DNA from: CAYVVD01 sp964454975
Lineage (GTDB): Bacteria; Bacteroidota; Ignavibacteria; Kapaibacteriales; UBA2268
Reading direction: 5' to 3'
NCBI GenBank assembly: GCA_964454975.1
Contig: CAYVVD010000019.1
Coordinates: 1 to 64,000 of the forward strand
DNA length: 64,000 nt
Shown here: in pieces, positions 42,930-52,504 of the stretch
Layout: the number at the start of each line of letters is the position of its first letter
Numbering within the stretch: the stretch's first letter is position 1
Made by a program: the position numbers and the translations under genes
Notes under the pieces: generated by a model
Seen by the model: the letters and a program-made list of their open reading frames with translations, nothing else
Told to the model about the DNA's origin: nothing
Databases searched by the model: none

Positions 42930-44756
42930 TTATCTTATCCTGTCAATCCAGGTTTTTGCAAATCCATGTTTAAGAGCCGTAATCCGCGCTTCCTCTCGTG
43001 ATGTAAATTTTCCGAATCTTACCCTGTACCAAGTAATGTCGCGTTTAATATATGTAGAGATAAATGCCCCGCTTATATTTTTTCCCTTCAATTTGCTGAG
43101 CCACTCTTCGGCATCTTCTCGTGAAGGCGTAGCATATACCTGAATAGTGTATAGGCCTGTTTCAGGATCTGATGGGTCGCGTGGTATTAAATCAGTCCTG
43201 TTGAATTCTGTCACCCTGGGCCTGGTTTCCTGCGACTTTGGAGGTACTGTTGATACCGCCACATCGACGGGCTTTTCTTCAGAGCGAGGCTTTGGCTTAG
43301 TTTTAGATTCAGTCTTTGCCGGTTCTTTTTTCGGCTCAATCTCTTTTATTGTAATTACTGGTTTTTCAACCTTATTATTCGGTTTTTCTACTATCTGTTT
43401 TGTTGCCTGATTGACAGACTTTTTTTCTACAGGTTTGTCTGCAGCTATTTGTTCTGTTTTGATAGGCTGCTTAACTTTTTTCTTTCCTTCGCTCTTTACC
43501 TGTTTATCTGCAATGTCGTTTTTTTTCGGTTTTTCGGTATTATTATCAATTATTTTTGCCAATACCTGCCCGGTGGTATCCTCGGTTTTCCCTTTTAGTT
43601 CGCCGGACTTTTCTTTATCTTTTTCTTTATCATTACCAGAAATCTTAAGTTCATCACCTTTAACTGCCATTTTGTCCTGTTTTTCAGTTTTTGCAGAGTC
43701 GGCAGAAGTTGTTTTGGATTCATCAGGACTAAAAATGAACATATAAGAAAGAATCACTATTGATGATATCAGGAGCAATCCTGCAGCAATACCACTAATA
43801 AGCCATAAAGGCGAACGTTTTTGGGATTTTTCTTCAACTCCGGCTATTCCTGCATCATCCGGTTTAATTTCAGGTGCGGGAACATTATCCGCCATCTTCA
43901 TTTCATCAGACTTTTCCTCTTGAGCAGGTGTTACTTCATCATCAAGTTCTGAAAGGTCAATTAATTCTGCATCCTCTTCATCAAGAGGTTCAAAATTTTC
44001 GGCAGCATCCTGCTCTTTTTCAAGACTTTCCTCTTTTTCTCTTACGTCGGTTTCCTTCTTCCGGGCTTTTTTCTCGAGGTCTTCTTTAATAAGCTCTTTT
44101 AATTCATCGTCTAAATGTATTCCATCCTGGACCGGGACATCTTCCGATCCTTCCAATTGTTCATTTTCAGAATTTAATTCTTCTTCCTCATCAGGCTTCA
44201 GGCTTTCAAATCTGAATTCGTCAATTTCAGCTTGCTCGATTCCCTCAGATAATCCCTGTACCTGTTCGTTGTTTATTTCAGTTTCAGGAGATTCAGGAAT
44301 TTCCTCTTTAACTTCTTCAATTTGATTTAATTCAGTGCTATTTGTCTCTTCGTCTATTTCGGGGTTTTCATCTCCGGAATTCACAGGTTCTTCATCAGAA
44401 GTTTCTTCAGGTTTTGGGTCTGAAGGTTGCGATTCCAAATCATCAAAAGCATCCCAAACGGAACCACCCTCTCCGGGCGCTTCAATTTCTTCTGCTACAT
44501 AAAAATCACCAGAGCTTTCTTCACCGGCTAAGTCCGATTCTTCGGATTGTTCTTCTACGGTATTTTCTTCATGAGCAGATCCGGCGATTTCATCTTCTGC
44601 TTTCGGCAATGCAGGCTTGTCAGGATCATCGAAGTCCGGCAGATCGCCGGGATATTCATCCTTGCTTTGAAGAAGGAACATTTCTTCATCAGGGCTGCCG
44701 GGTTCAAATCCGCCACTTTGTTCCTCTTCCTTCATATTTTCGCCAATGTCTGCCAT
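42930..44756 (-). CDS. SPOR-domain membrane protein with a long acidic cytoplasmic region
   Basis: This 608-residue single-pass protein has three parts. Residues 1 to about 310 are extremely Glu/Asp/Ser-rich and presumably disordered in the cytoplasm. A transmembrane helix follows (SPLWLISGIAAGLLLISSIV, about 314-340). The periplasmic part is a Lys/Glu/Pro-rich linker of about 190 residues ending in a SPOR domain (about 533-608; TGLYTIQVYATPSREDAEEW, TWYRVRFGKFTSREEARITA). SPOR domains bind glycan strands lacking stem peptides at division sites. It starts 64 bases after the plugless barrel and precedes the TonB-like gene, so it is likely part of the envelope operon. Confidence 0.88.
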   Translation of the reverse strand: MADIGENMKEEEQSGGFEPGSPDEEMFLLQSKDEYPGDLPDFDDPDKPALPKAEDEIAGSAHEENTVEEQSEESDLAGEESSGDFYVAEEIEAPGEGGSVWDAFDDLESQPSDPKPEETSDEEPVNSGDENPEIDEETNSTELNQIEEVKEEIPESPETEINNEQVQGLSEGIEQAEIDEFRFESLKPDEEEELNSENEQLEGSEDVPVQDGIHLDDELKELIKEDLEKKARKKETDVREKEESLEKEQDAAENFEPLDEEDAELIDLSELDDEVTPAQEEKSDEMKMADNVPAPEIKPDDAGIAGVEEKSQKRSPLWLISGIAAGLLLISSIVILSYMFIFSPDESKTTSADSAKTEKQDKMAVKGDELKISGNDKEKDKEKSGELKGKTEDTTGQVLAKIIDNNTEKPKKNDIADKQVKSEGKKKVKQPIKTEQIAADKPVEKKSVNQATKQIVEKPNNKVEKPVITIKEIEPKKEPAKTESKTKPKPRSEEKPVDVAVSTVPPKSQETRPRVTEFNRTDLIPRDPSDPETGLYTIQVYATPSREDAEEWLSKLKGKNISGAFISTYIKRDITWYRVRFGKFTSREEARITALKHGFAKTWIDRIR

Positions 44757-44820
44757 TGATTAAATCTATAAATGCCAAAAAATTAGAATAATTGCTAACT
44801 TATCTATTTATGGAATAATT

Positions 44821-46404
44821 TCAAAACTGCCAGAGTAAGCCCAGTCTCATAAATAATCCACGTTCTTTGTATCCCTGCCAGATGAAGATATTTTGATTGA
44901 GCAGATTATTTGCCTCGACAAATATTATAATTCCTTCAACAGGTCTGAAATCTGCGCCAAGGGATATATCAAAGAAACCGTCTATGCTCGCCGAACTGTC
45001 TCTTAGTGTTTCAAATGAACTAATATAATTAAAACCAATTTGTGTGCCAAAGTCTTCCGTAATAGCAGCCTTATAACCCGCATTCAGCTTTACTGGCCGG
45101 TAATGCGGAAAATTATCCGAATCATCAGGAGTGGCAAATCCGATTGTTGAACTTGCGAACACCGTATTTACAGGGTCAAATTCCTTCCTTACTTCAACAG
45201 TTAGCTCAATTATTTGCCCGTCAATATAATCCAGCACGAACTCACCTGTTGTATCGGTATAAAATGCAGGCAGCCTTAATGATTTTGAATATGAAAGCCC
45301 GACTCCAGAAACAAAATCAACATTCGGATGATACTGAAGGAGGCCCCCTGCCGAAAAAAGATCATAACGGTAATCAAGTTCGCTTGTTGATTTTATAAAC
45401 GGGTTTTTTGTGAAATGAGAGCGTAACTTTTCATTGTCCATGCCAGAATTGGCTTTTGCCCTTAGTGTAAAATCAGGACTAATCCTATGTGTTATAATAC
45501 CTTCGAGCAAAAGTGCCCCTCTGCTGATTCCTGCAGAAGTATTTGCAAACTGGAAACCACCTCTTGCGCTTAAGCTGAAATCATCAAAATTGAAATTGGC
45601 TAACCCGTCAATTTCTATAAAACTTGTGCCGCCGGCTCCTGCTGAGCCAAAGTCGAGTTCAAGGCCGAGACCCGCATAGATATCACGCCAGCGTGTGCCG
45701 ATGTCTAAGTAACCCGAAATACTGTTTTCATTTATATCGCCTTCATCCGAGCTTACACGGTATGTATATATTTCAGTACCGGTTTCAAAAACAATTGATT
45801 CGTACTTCCCGTCAACATCCAACTCAAAACCAATGTCAGTTATACTGCGGGAATGTGCGGTATCAAGGGCATAAAGCTTGAATCCCTTGTTGCCGATTCT
45901 CAAATTGCTTCTTGTTCTGCTGCCTCCGAAAATCCAGAAAAAATCGGGAGCAATGTAATCTGATGTTAAATCCAGCATAAAGTCCGTATAATCAGAATTA
46001 TCAACATGCCCGTCTGAAAATTCTGCATTCCCCCTTGCGTAAAGTTTATACTTGTCAATTTCAAAGCCGTAGCCTGCATTAATCTCCCCTGTGGTAAACC
46101 TGCCGAAAGAAGCTTTTAAATAGCCGTCATGTACATTTTTTTCAAAGATTCTGTCCGGCATTGGCCTTATTGGAAGTACCAGGCTCTGCTTCTTATCAAG
46201 CGAATTCAATGAGTCCAGTTCTTCCTGTCCGAGGGGTGATGTTTTTCCAGGAAAACTTTTAACTCCACCCCTGATGTTAACAGATTCTACACCTTCAATT
46301 ACAAAATTTGGCAGTTCAATCGGTTTTGAGACCTGTTCTTTCTCTTCCTGCGCAAGATTGGGTAAAAATGCAGCTATTATAAATATTGAGATTAATGCTT
46401 TCAT
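44821..46404 (-). CDS. Outer-membrane beta-barrel protein, receptor-like but without a plug domain
   Basis: The 527-residue product has a signal peptide (MKALISIFIIAAFLPNLA). A periplasmic stretch contains IELPNFVIEGVESVNIRGG, which resembles the short motif before TonB-dependent barrels in this phylum. From about residue 90 regular amphipathic strands run to the end (GYLKASFGRFTTGEINAGYG and similar), finishing in MRLGLLWQF with a terminal Phe. No Plug domain is seen, and at under 530 residues it is smaller than a 22-strand receptor. A TPR protein gene precedes it by six bases and a SPOR gene follows, implying a multiprotein envelope assembly. The ligand is unknown. Confidence 0.72.
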   Translation of the reverse strand: MKALISIFIIAAFLPNLAQEEKEQVSKPIELPNFVIEGVESVNIRGGVKSFPGKTSPLGQEELDSLNSLDKKQSLVLPIRPMPDRIFEKNVHDGYLKASFGRFTTGEINAGYGFEIDKYKLYARGNAEFSDGHVDNSDYTDFMLDLTSDYIAPDFFWIFGGSRTRSNLRIGNKGFKLYALDTAHSRSITDIGFELDVDGKYESIVFETGTEIYTYRVSSDEGDINENSISGYLDIGTRWRDIYAGLGLELDFGSAGAGGTSFIEIDGLANFNFDDFSLSARGGFQFANTSAGISRGALLLEGIITHRISPDFTLRAKANSGMDNEKLRSHFTKNPFIKSTSELDYRYDLFSAGGLLQYHPNVDFVSGVGLSYSKSLRLPAFYTDTTGEFVLDYIDGQIIELTVEVRKEFDPVNTVFASSTIGFATPDDSDNFPHYRPVKLNAGYKAAITEDFGTQIGFNYISSFETLRDSSASIDGFFDISLGADFRPVEGIIIFVEANNLLNQNIFIWQGYKERGLFMRLGLLWQF

Positions 46405-46410
46405 TAATTA

Positions 46411-49400
46411 TCAATTATTATTTTTAATTCTCTTTAATCTTGAAGCGGCAGTTTTTCCGAATTCGTCTTCGGGTCTTAGTGCCTGCATCGACTGGTAAAC
46501 CTCCCTCGCTTTCAGCCATTCCTCCTGATGCTCGTATGCCTCCCCGAGAGCAAGTAGAGACAAGGAGAACCAGTCCTCATAGCCGGAGTAATTATCCCTT
46601 ACTTTAAGGAATGATTCCATTGCCATTTCGTAATCTTCGTCCCTCAGGTAAGTCTGGCCAATCCTGTAAAGAGCTTCAGCTGCAAGTCCCGGATTAAATT
46701 CCGATTCAGCAAGGAACTTTAGTTCAGCCCTGGCTGAATCATTGAATTCTATGGATAGATAGTAACGTGCAAGCCTGTATCGGCTCTGTTCTCCGAACTT
46801 ATTTGCAGGGAAGCTGTCTGCCACCGTGCGGTATATTGCGATGGATGATGCCGTATCTCCGGTGTTATATTTCATTATTGCCCGCTCAAAGCCTGCTTGT
46901 GCAGCGTGTTCGCTTTGTGGATATAATTCCTGCAGTCTCACAAGGACAGAATCCGAGCTGACCATATTTGCCATCTTTTTGTAAAGCAGCCCTTCTTCAA
47001 GCATGGCAAGCGAGGCATATTCAGAATCCGGGTATTCTTTTCTAATCCTGTTAAATGTACCAATAGCTTTTTCATTTTCGCCCATGTTAGCATAGCTTTT
47101 TGCCATCCAATACACTGCTTCAGGGATTTTCGGGCTTTTGGGATTCTCCGAAATTACAGACTGTATCGCATTTACTGCATCTGTGTATTTACCTCCGGAA
47201 TAGAACATGTCTATTCTCTTCCATTTAAAATCAGTAACGTAGGGCGTATTGGTATTTGATACAATGAATGTATCCAGGATAGCTGCAGCCTCTTCTTCCC
47301 TTCCCAAAAGCAGCAGGCATTGCTGTACACTTTTCATTGCTTCAGGAGCAAGGGGATTGCTTGGATAACCAAGAACAACAAATTTATATTTGTTCATTGC
47401 CTCTTCGTATTTCTCCTGGTTGTAATAGCAATCCGCAATAGCATAGTGTACACGAGCCAACAGGCCGCTTTGCGGGAATGCCTGCACAAGGTATTGAAAA
47501 TCATCTATTGCTTCATTATAATTTTTCTGCTGGAATCGAATCCATCCTATCAGGTAAAGCGAATATGGCGCTAATTTGGAATCAGAATATTTTCTTACGA
47601 AATCAAGAAGCGAGCTTATTGCCTGTTCATATCTCCCAAGCTTGTAAAGCGAATAGCTAAGCTGATAAGAAGCATACTGCCCTTCTTCTGAGGTAGGATC
47701 GGAAAATGCTGCTTTCTTGTAAGCATCTGCAGCTTTCCCGTAGTTCTTTATGTAGAAATAGCCGTCGCCCTGACGTGTCAGTACTTCTGTAGCATACTTT
47801 GTGTTTGGAAATTCCCTTATCAGCCTGTCGAAGTTTTGAGATGAATTAGTAAACTGTTTCATTCTGAAATATGACCATCCGAGGCCGTAGAGCGCTTCCT
47901 GCCTGCGTTTGCTGTTTGGGTAAATATCATTCAATGATGAATAAGTTTCAATCGCATTTTGAAGTAATTCACTTCTGTAATAAGCCTCTGAAAGCCAAAA
48001 CATTGCTTCGTCACCCTTCCTGCCGGATTCATTTGAGCCAATATATGCGAGAAGAAATGGTATTGCTTCTGCGCTTCTGTTGGCATGCACAAGAGATATT
48101 CCCTGCTTTAGCTTTGCTTCAGAGATATACCAGTTTTTTGAGGGCATAAATATTTCACTGCTGTTTTGTGCCATTTCCTCGGCACGGGAGTATGATGCGG
48201 CGGCTTTGTCGTATAGGCCGTGCTCCATATACGTTGCTCCGAGCAGCAACTGAATGCGGGTTGTGGTAACTGCATCCATTGCTTCCCTGTCGGCGCGTTC
48301 AAGTGTCCGCCTTGCAAGTTCGTAATCTTTTTCTTCGTATTGAATCTGTCCAAGTTCGAGAAGCACCTGACCGATAAATGGATATGTAGATAATACAGAT
48401 AAATCAGTTAATTCTTTTTTTGCCTGTTCGGCATATCCATCCCGTTTAAATGCTACAGCCCTGTAGAGCTGAGCAATAGCCTTAATATTTGCTTCCTCTT
48501 CTCCTGCGTAATGAATCACCAGGTCATAGAACTCAATTGATTCTTTGTAACGTTCAAGATTCAACAGCGCCCAGCCAGCTCCCAACCGGACATTATTTAA
48601 TAATTTCGATTCTTTGAAAGTTTCGAGGAAAGCTTTGAAATTAAACAAAGCCTGTTCATAATTCCCTGCCATGTTATATCCTTCGGCACGGAGATAAAGA
48701 ATTTCCTTTCGAACTTCTTCAAGATAATGCTGGTTTTCATATTTGTTCTTAAGAGTATCGTTTTTTTCAAACTCGTTAAGTGTAGATTCTATGTTTTCGA
48801 GCATCAGAATTACCTGCTTATATTCTCTGAGGATAAGGTTAATGCTGGCTGTTCTTATGCGAGATGCAAGGTAGGTGTTTGAATAAGCATGAAAAAGGCC
48901 GATTTTTCTGTAAATCACAAGTGCTTCGTCGTATTTCCTGTTGATTTCAGCAATTTGGCCCTGCGCAAACAAGGCGTCATCGGACAATTCCCTGTCGGGA
49001 TACTTCCTGGAGCAATTTTCAAAAGCCGGTACAGCTTCCTGGTAGCGCCCCATTAACGAGTATGATACTCCCTCCCAATAATATGCCTGGTGTGCAAGTT
49101 CAGGATATAAATCAATTTCGCTGCCGCTTCTAATTTCATTTTCTTTCTCTGCAAAAATTGCAGCATTTTCAAAAAGTGAGGCAGCCGATTCAAAGTCTCT
49201 TTTATCAAAAGCGAGTAGTCCCCGTTTGTATGCAGCAATTGGAACTAAAGGAGAATTTTTTCTCGTGCGGATGAATTTATCTAGTGCTTCGTCTGAGATT
49301 TTGTAGTTTCCGAGTATAAGGTCTATATCAGCCTGTAGTATTTTTGTATTGTCAATCAGGCTGGAGTTGCCAAATTCTTCCACAAGTTTAATTACCTTGC

Positions 49401-49545
49401 GTTCGGACTCTCTGAACAACCCGGATTCCCAGTCAAAATTTGCTTCGGAGTAAATAATTATGGGGTTGTTGTCGTAAAGGCGGTTGATTTCAGCCCGGAC
49501 AAGAACCGGAATTATCATCAAAAGAATAATCAGCGATTTTGACAT
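46411..49545 (-). CDS. Large exported TPR-repeat protein
   Basis: The start at 49545 gives MSKSLIILLMIIPVLVRAEI, a clear signal peptide; a TTG seven codons upstream is less likely. The 1044-residue chain is almost entirely tetratricopeptide-type helical pairs, for example AYYWEGVSYSLMGRYQEAVP, RQEALYGLGWSYFRMKQF and APYSLYLIGWIRFQQKNYNEA. About 20 or more repeats are spaced by 34-38 residues. Such periplasmic solenoids scaffold outer-membrane assemblies. It is first in the run with the plugless barrel, SPOR, TonB-like and small membrane genes. The partner is unknown; scaffolding is inferred. Confidence 0.88.
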   Translation of the reverse strand: MSKSLIILLMIIPVLVRAEINRLYDNNPIIIYSEANFDWESGLFRESERKVIKLVEEFGNSSLIDNTKILQADIDLILGNYKISDEALDKFIRTRKNSPLVPIAAYKRGLLAFDKRDFESAASLFENAAIFAEKENEIRSGSEIDLYPELAHQAYYWEGVSYSLMGRYQEAVPAFENCSRKYPDRELSDDALFAQGQIAEINRKYDEALVIYRKIGLFHAYSNTYLASRIRTASINLILREYKQVILMLENIESTLNEFEKNDTLKNKYENQHYLEEVRKEILYLRAEGYNMAGNYEQALFNFKAFLETFKESKLLNNVRLGAGWALLNLERYKESIEFYDLVIHYAGEEEANIKAIAQLYRAVAFKRDGYAEQAKKELTDLSVLSTYPFIGQVLLELGQIQYEEKDYELARRTLERADREAMDAVTTTRIQLLLGATYMEHGLYDKAAASYSRAEEMAQNSSEIFMPSKNWYISEAKLKQGISLVHANRSAEAIPFLLAYIGSNESGRKGDEAMFWLSEAYYRSELLQNAIETYSSLNDIYPNSKRRQEALYGLGWSYFRMKQFTNSSQNFDRLIREFPNTKYATEVLTRQGDGYFYIKNYGKAADAYKKAAFSDPTSEEGQYASYQLSYSLYKLGRYEQAISSLLDFVRKYSDSKLAPYSLYLIGWIRFQQKNYNEAIDDFQYLVQAFPQSGLLARVHYAIADCYYNQEKYEEAMNKYKFVVLGYPSNPLAPEAMKSVQQCLLLLGREEEAAAILDTFIVSNTNTPYVTDFKWKRIDMFYSGGKYTDAVNAIQSVISENPKSPKIPEAVYWMAKSYANMGENEKAIGTFNRIRKEYPDSEYASLAMLEEGLLYKKMANMVSSDSVLVRLQELYPQSEHAAQAGFERAIMKYNTGDTASSIAIYRTVADSFPANKFGEQSRYRLARYYLSIEFNDSARAELKFLAESEFNPGLAAEALYRIGQTYLRDEDYEMAMESFLKVRDNYSGYEDWFSLSLLALGEAYEHQEEWLKAREVYQSMQALRPEDEFGKTAASRLKRIKNNN

Positions 49546-49715
49546 GCCGCTCAAATAATGATTCAATAAATTACTTGTATCATTCCGCCCTTCCGGAATT
49601 AAATATACGGATTAGATTGAGAAATGATACTTTATGCTGCATTATAAATTACGGAAAATCAAGGCTTTTAGCAAGGCAAAGCTATTAACATTTACTAATG
49701 AATCGGGTAAGGTAA

Positions 49716-49737
49716 TTACAGGAATTATAACCTGTAA
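49716..49737. repeat. Inverted repeat between accC and the TPR gene
   Basis: TTACAGG-AATTATAA-CCTGTAA is a perfect 7-bp inverted repeat just downstream of accC. No T-run follows on the minus strand, so it is a weak terminator at best. Confidence 0.35.
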
Positions 49738-49752
49738 ATAATAAAGTTTTTT

Positions 49753-51108
49753 CTAACTAATTAACTGACTATCCCGCCAGTTTACACGTTCGAGGTATTT
49801 TGTATCAAAGTTTCCCTTGATAAAATCCCTGTTTCGCATCATTGCCTGGTGAAACGGTATTGTGGTTTTCACACCTTCAATTACAAATTCATCTAAAGCA
49901 ACACGCATTTTAGCTATTGCTTCTTCACGTGTGCGGGCATAAGAAACAAGCTTTGCAACCAGTGAATCATAAAAAGGAGGGATCCTGTATCCCTGGTATA
50001 TATGAGAGTCCACTCTGATACCATTCCCACCGGGGAAGTGCAGGCTTTCAATAGTACCCGGTGAAGGCCGGAAATCGTTTTCTGGATCTTCTGCATTTAT
50101 TCTGCATTCGATAGAATGTAATCTTGGTTCCATTTCAACTAAGCTAAGTTTTTCTCCTGAAGCTACCCTTATTTGTTCTTTAATCAGGTCAACATTCAGG
50201 GATTGCTCTGTAACAGGATGTTCAACCTGGATACGAGTATTCATTTCCATGAAATAAAAATTCAAGTCGCTGTCAATAAGGTATTCGATTGTCCCCGGAC
50301 CAACATAATTAACAGCTTTAGCACCAAGCACAGCCGAGCGTCCCATTTTTTCGCGTAATTCTGCGTCAACAATGGGAGATGGCGCTTCTTCAATAAGCTT
50401 CTGATGCCTGCGCTGTATTGAACATTCCCTTTCATTAAGGTGAATAACATTGCCATATTTGTCGCCGATCACCTGTATTTCAATATGGCGGGATTCTGTA
50501 ACAAGTTTCTCGAGATATACACCGGGGTTTCCAAAAAAAGATTCAGCCTCTGAGCTGGCAATCTGAAATCCCTTTTCCAATTCATTTTCATGATTAATGA
50601 GGCGCATCCCTTTGCCTCCACCACCTGCAACCGCCTTGAGCATAACAGGATAGCCAATTTCACCGGCAATTTCTTTTGCGTCCTCTACGTTAGAAACAAT
50701 TCCGATGCTCCCTGGAATCACAGGAACACCAGCCTCACGCATAGTTTCTTTTGCCATGGATTTATGGCCCATCTTTGCTATTGAATCTGCATAAGGGCCA
50801 ATAAAAACAAGGTTGTGGTCCTGGCATATTCTTACAAACTGGTCGTTCTCAGCAAGAAATCCATAACCCGGGTGAATCGCATCTGCATTTGTAACTTCAG
50901 CAGCAGCAATTATTGATGTTATTTTCAGGTAGCTTTCTTTACTGGAGCCGGGGCCAATACAAACAGCCTCATCAGCAAATCTAACATGAAGGGACAGCTT
51001 ATCAGCTTCAGAGTAAACAGCTACGGTTTTAATGCCCAACTCATGGCAAGCCCTGATAATCCTGAGAGCAATTTCACCACGATTGGCAATCAATACTTTT
51101 TTAATCAT
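49753..51108 (-). CDS. accC: Acetyl-CoA carboxylase biotin carboxylase subunit
   Basis: The start MIKKVLIANRGEIALRIIRA at 51108 is the usual AccC start; an in-frame ATG 24 codons upstream adds sequence that overlaps accB and is not conserved. The 451-residue ATP-grasp enzyme carboxylates biotin on AccB. Conserved blocks are the VMLKAVAGGGGKGMRL loop, HIEIQVIGDKYGN, RECSIQRRHQKLIEEAPSP, FYFMEMNTRIQVEHPVTE and ECRINAEDP. It begins 13 bases after the accB stop. Confidence 0.97.
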   Translation of the reverse strand: MIKKVLIANRGEIALRIIRACHELGIKTVAVYSEADKLSLHVRFADEAVCIGPGSSKESYLKITSIIAAAEVTNADAIHPGYGFLAENDQFVRICQDHNLVFIGPYADSIAKMGHKSMAKETMREAGVPVIPGSIGIVSNVEDAKEIAGEIGYPVMLKAVAGGGGKGMRLINHENELEKGFQIASSEAESFFGNPGVYLEKLVTESRHIEIQVIGDKYGNVIHLNERECSIQRRHQKLIEEAPSPIVDAELREKMGRSAVLGAKAVNYVGPGTIEYLIDSDLNFYFMEMNTRIQVEHPVTEQSLNVDLIKEQIRVASGEKLSLVEMEPRLHSIECRINAEDPENDFRPSPGTIESLHFPGGNGIRVDSHIYQGYRIPPFYDSLVAKLVSYARTREEAIAKMRVALDEFVIEGVKTTIPFHQAMMRNRDFIKGNFDTKYLERVNWRDSQLIS

Positions 51109-51121
51109 AATTGTCCGTTTA

Positions 51122-51616
51122 TTATTCGGGCTTAATAAGAAAGAGAGCTTGTCCGTATTCAACCGGTGATGAATCCTCAATCAGAACCTTTTGGACAGTG
51201 CCGCTAATGTCAGATTCAATCTCGTTCATCAATTTCATTGCTTCTACAATGCAAAGTGTGTCCCCTAGTTTTATATTAGCCCCAACTTCAACAAATGGCG
51301 GGGATTCGGGAGAAGGCGACCTGTAGAAAGTGCCGACTATAGGTGATGTAATAGTATGAAATCCTTCATCATCCTGTATTTCAGGCGTTACAGCTGGCCT
51401 GACAGCCTCTGCTGCTACAGTGGGCTGCTGGGTAGGCTGAACCGGCGCTGAAAACTGCTGCGGAGGCATTTGCATTATCGGGTAGTGTTGCACCTGGGGT
51501 TCAGGTGCAGGTTTCTGTGATACCTTAATTGTGATACCCTCTTCTACAATCTCCAGTTCATTTGCACCGGATTCATCGAAGATTTTCAATAATTTTTTTA
51601 AGTAGTTTAAATCCAT
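51122..51616 (-). CDS. accB: Biotin carboxyl carrier protein of acetyl-CoA carboxylase
   Basis: This 164-residue AccB starts MDLNYLKKLLKIFDESGANE. A Pro/Gln/Ala/Met-rich linker (around residues 35-75) leads to the biotinyl domain, with the modified lysine in VEAMKLMNEIESDISG (about residue 130). The TVQKVLIEDSSPVEYGQALF strand region is standard. It carries biotin between AccC and AccAD in fatty-acid synthesis. The order efp, accB, accC is common, though here a terminator separates efp from accB. Confidence 0.96.
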   Translation of the reverse strand: MDLNYLKKLLKIFDESGANELEIVEEGITIKVSQKPAPEPQVQHYPIMQMPPQQFSAPVQPTQQPTVAAEAVRPAVTPEIQDDEGFHTITSPIVGTFYRSPSPESPPFVEVGANIKLGDTLCIVEAMKLMNEIESDISGTVQKVLIEDSSPVEYGQALFLIKPE

Positions 51617-51656
51617 TAAATTTCCGGAAAATGAATAATTTTTCGGTTTAATATAT

Positions 51657-51690
51657 AAAAAAGCCGGTAAGTGCCTATATCCAAACCGGC
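51657..51690 (-). terminator. Intrinsic terminator downstream of efp
   Basis: On the minus strand GCCGGT (51685-51690) and ACCGGC (51663-51668) pair around a 16-base loop, then six T. It sits between efp and accB, so accBC needs its own promoter or readthrough. Confidence 0.7.
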
Positions 51691-51699
51691 GGGACTTAA

Positions 51700-52263
51700 T
51701 TAATCTTTAATTCGTTCAATGTATGAACCGGTTCTTGTGTCAATCCTGATTTTGTCGCCTTCATTTATAAAAAGCGGCACCGGAACGGTCGCACCGGTTT
51801 CAACAATAGCAGGTTTCATTACGTTTGTAGCAGTGTCTCCTTTAAATCCGGGTTCAGTCTGAGTAATAACAAGATTCACATGCTGAGGGATTTCCACACT
51901 CAACGGGACATCACCCTCAAATGCTATCTGAACTTCCTCGTTTTCCTTTAGAAAATCTTTTCCCTCGGTAATAAGTTCGGGATCAATCGGAATTTGCTCA
52001 TAGTTTTCATTATTCATGAATATCAGGCTCTGGCCGTCGTTGTAAAGATACTGAAAAGTAAGCCTTTCTATTCTGACAAATTCAATTGAAGCACCGGAAT
52101 TAAACCTGTTCTCATAAAGTTTACCGGTGTTCATATTTCGCAATTTCACCTGAATATACGCCGGGCCTTTCCCCGGTTTTATGTGCTCATTTTCGAGAAC
52201 CAGGCAGTTTTCACCATTGAATTTTATTACCGCCCCATTCTTTAAATCCTGAGTCTTGCCCAT
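51700..52263 (-). CDS. efp: Translation elongation factor P
   Basis: The start MGKTQDLKNGAVIKFNGENC at 52263 gives 187 residues, the normal length. An upstream frame extending to 52314 would overlap the tRNA gene and is rejected. The KOW-like domain carries the tip sequence HIKPGKGPAYIQVKLRN, with Lys32 at the position modified in other bacteria. Two OB domains follow (FIVR.ERLTFQYLYNDGQSL region, then PLFINEGDKIRIDTRTGSYIER at the end, longer form shortened here). EF-P relieves stalling at polyproline. A tRNA-Cys gene lies 20 bases upstream. Confidence 0.96.
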   Translation of the reverse strand: MGKTQDLKNGAVIKFNGENCLVLENEHIKPGKGPAYIQVKLRNMNTGKLYENRFNSGASIEFVRIERLTFQYLYNDGQSLIFMNNENYEQIPIDPELITEGKDFLKENEEVQIAFEGDVPLSVEIPQHVNLVITQTEPGFKGDTATNVMKPAIVETGATVPVPLFINEGDKIRIDTRTGSYIERIKD

Positions 52264-52283
52264 TATTTCTCCAGTTGTTTCAG

Positions 52284-52354
52284 AGGTGCCAGCCGGATTC
52301 GAACCGGCGTTCACGGTTTTGCAGACCGTTGCCTAACCACTTGGCTATGGCACC
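52284..52354 (-). tRNA. tRNA-Cys (anticodon GCA)
   Basis: The 71-nt cloverleaf reads GGTGCCA in the acceptor arm, a D arm with AAGTGGTTAGGC, an anticodon arm with GGTCTGCAAAACC (anticodon GCA) and a T arm with GGTTCGAATCC. The acceptor closes with TGGCACC, then U73, the discriminator typical of tRNA-Cys. The CCA end is not encoded. It is transcribed toward efp. Confidence 0.96.
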
Positions 52355-52504
52355 GCAAAGAATTACAAATTTAAACCAGCATTGCAGAATTTCCAAGTAA
52401 TTATTGAAGTTATGAAAATTCACTCAAGAGGCATATTTTAAGTAATAACGTTTTTTATCAATTTTGATTTATATAAAATCAGCGAGCTGCAATATATAAA
52501 AGGG

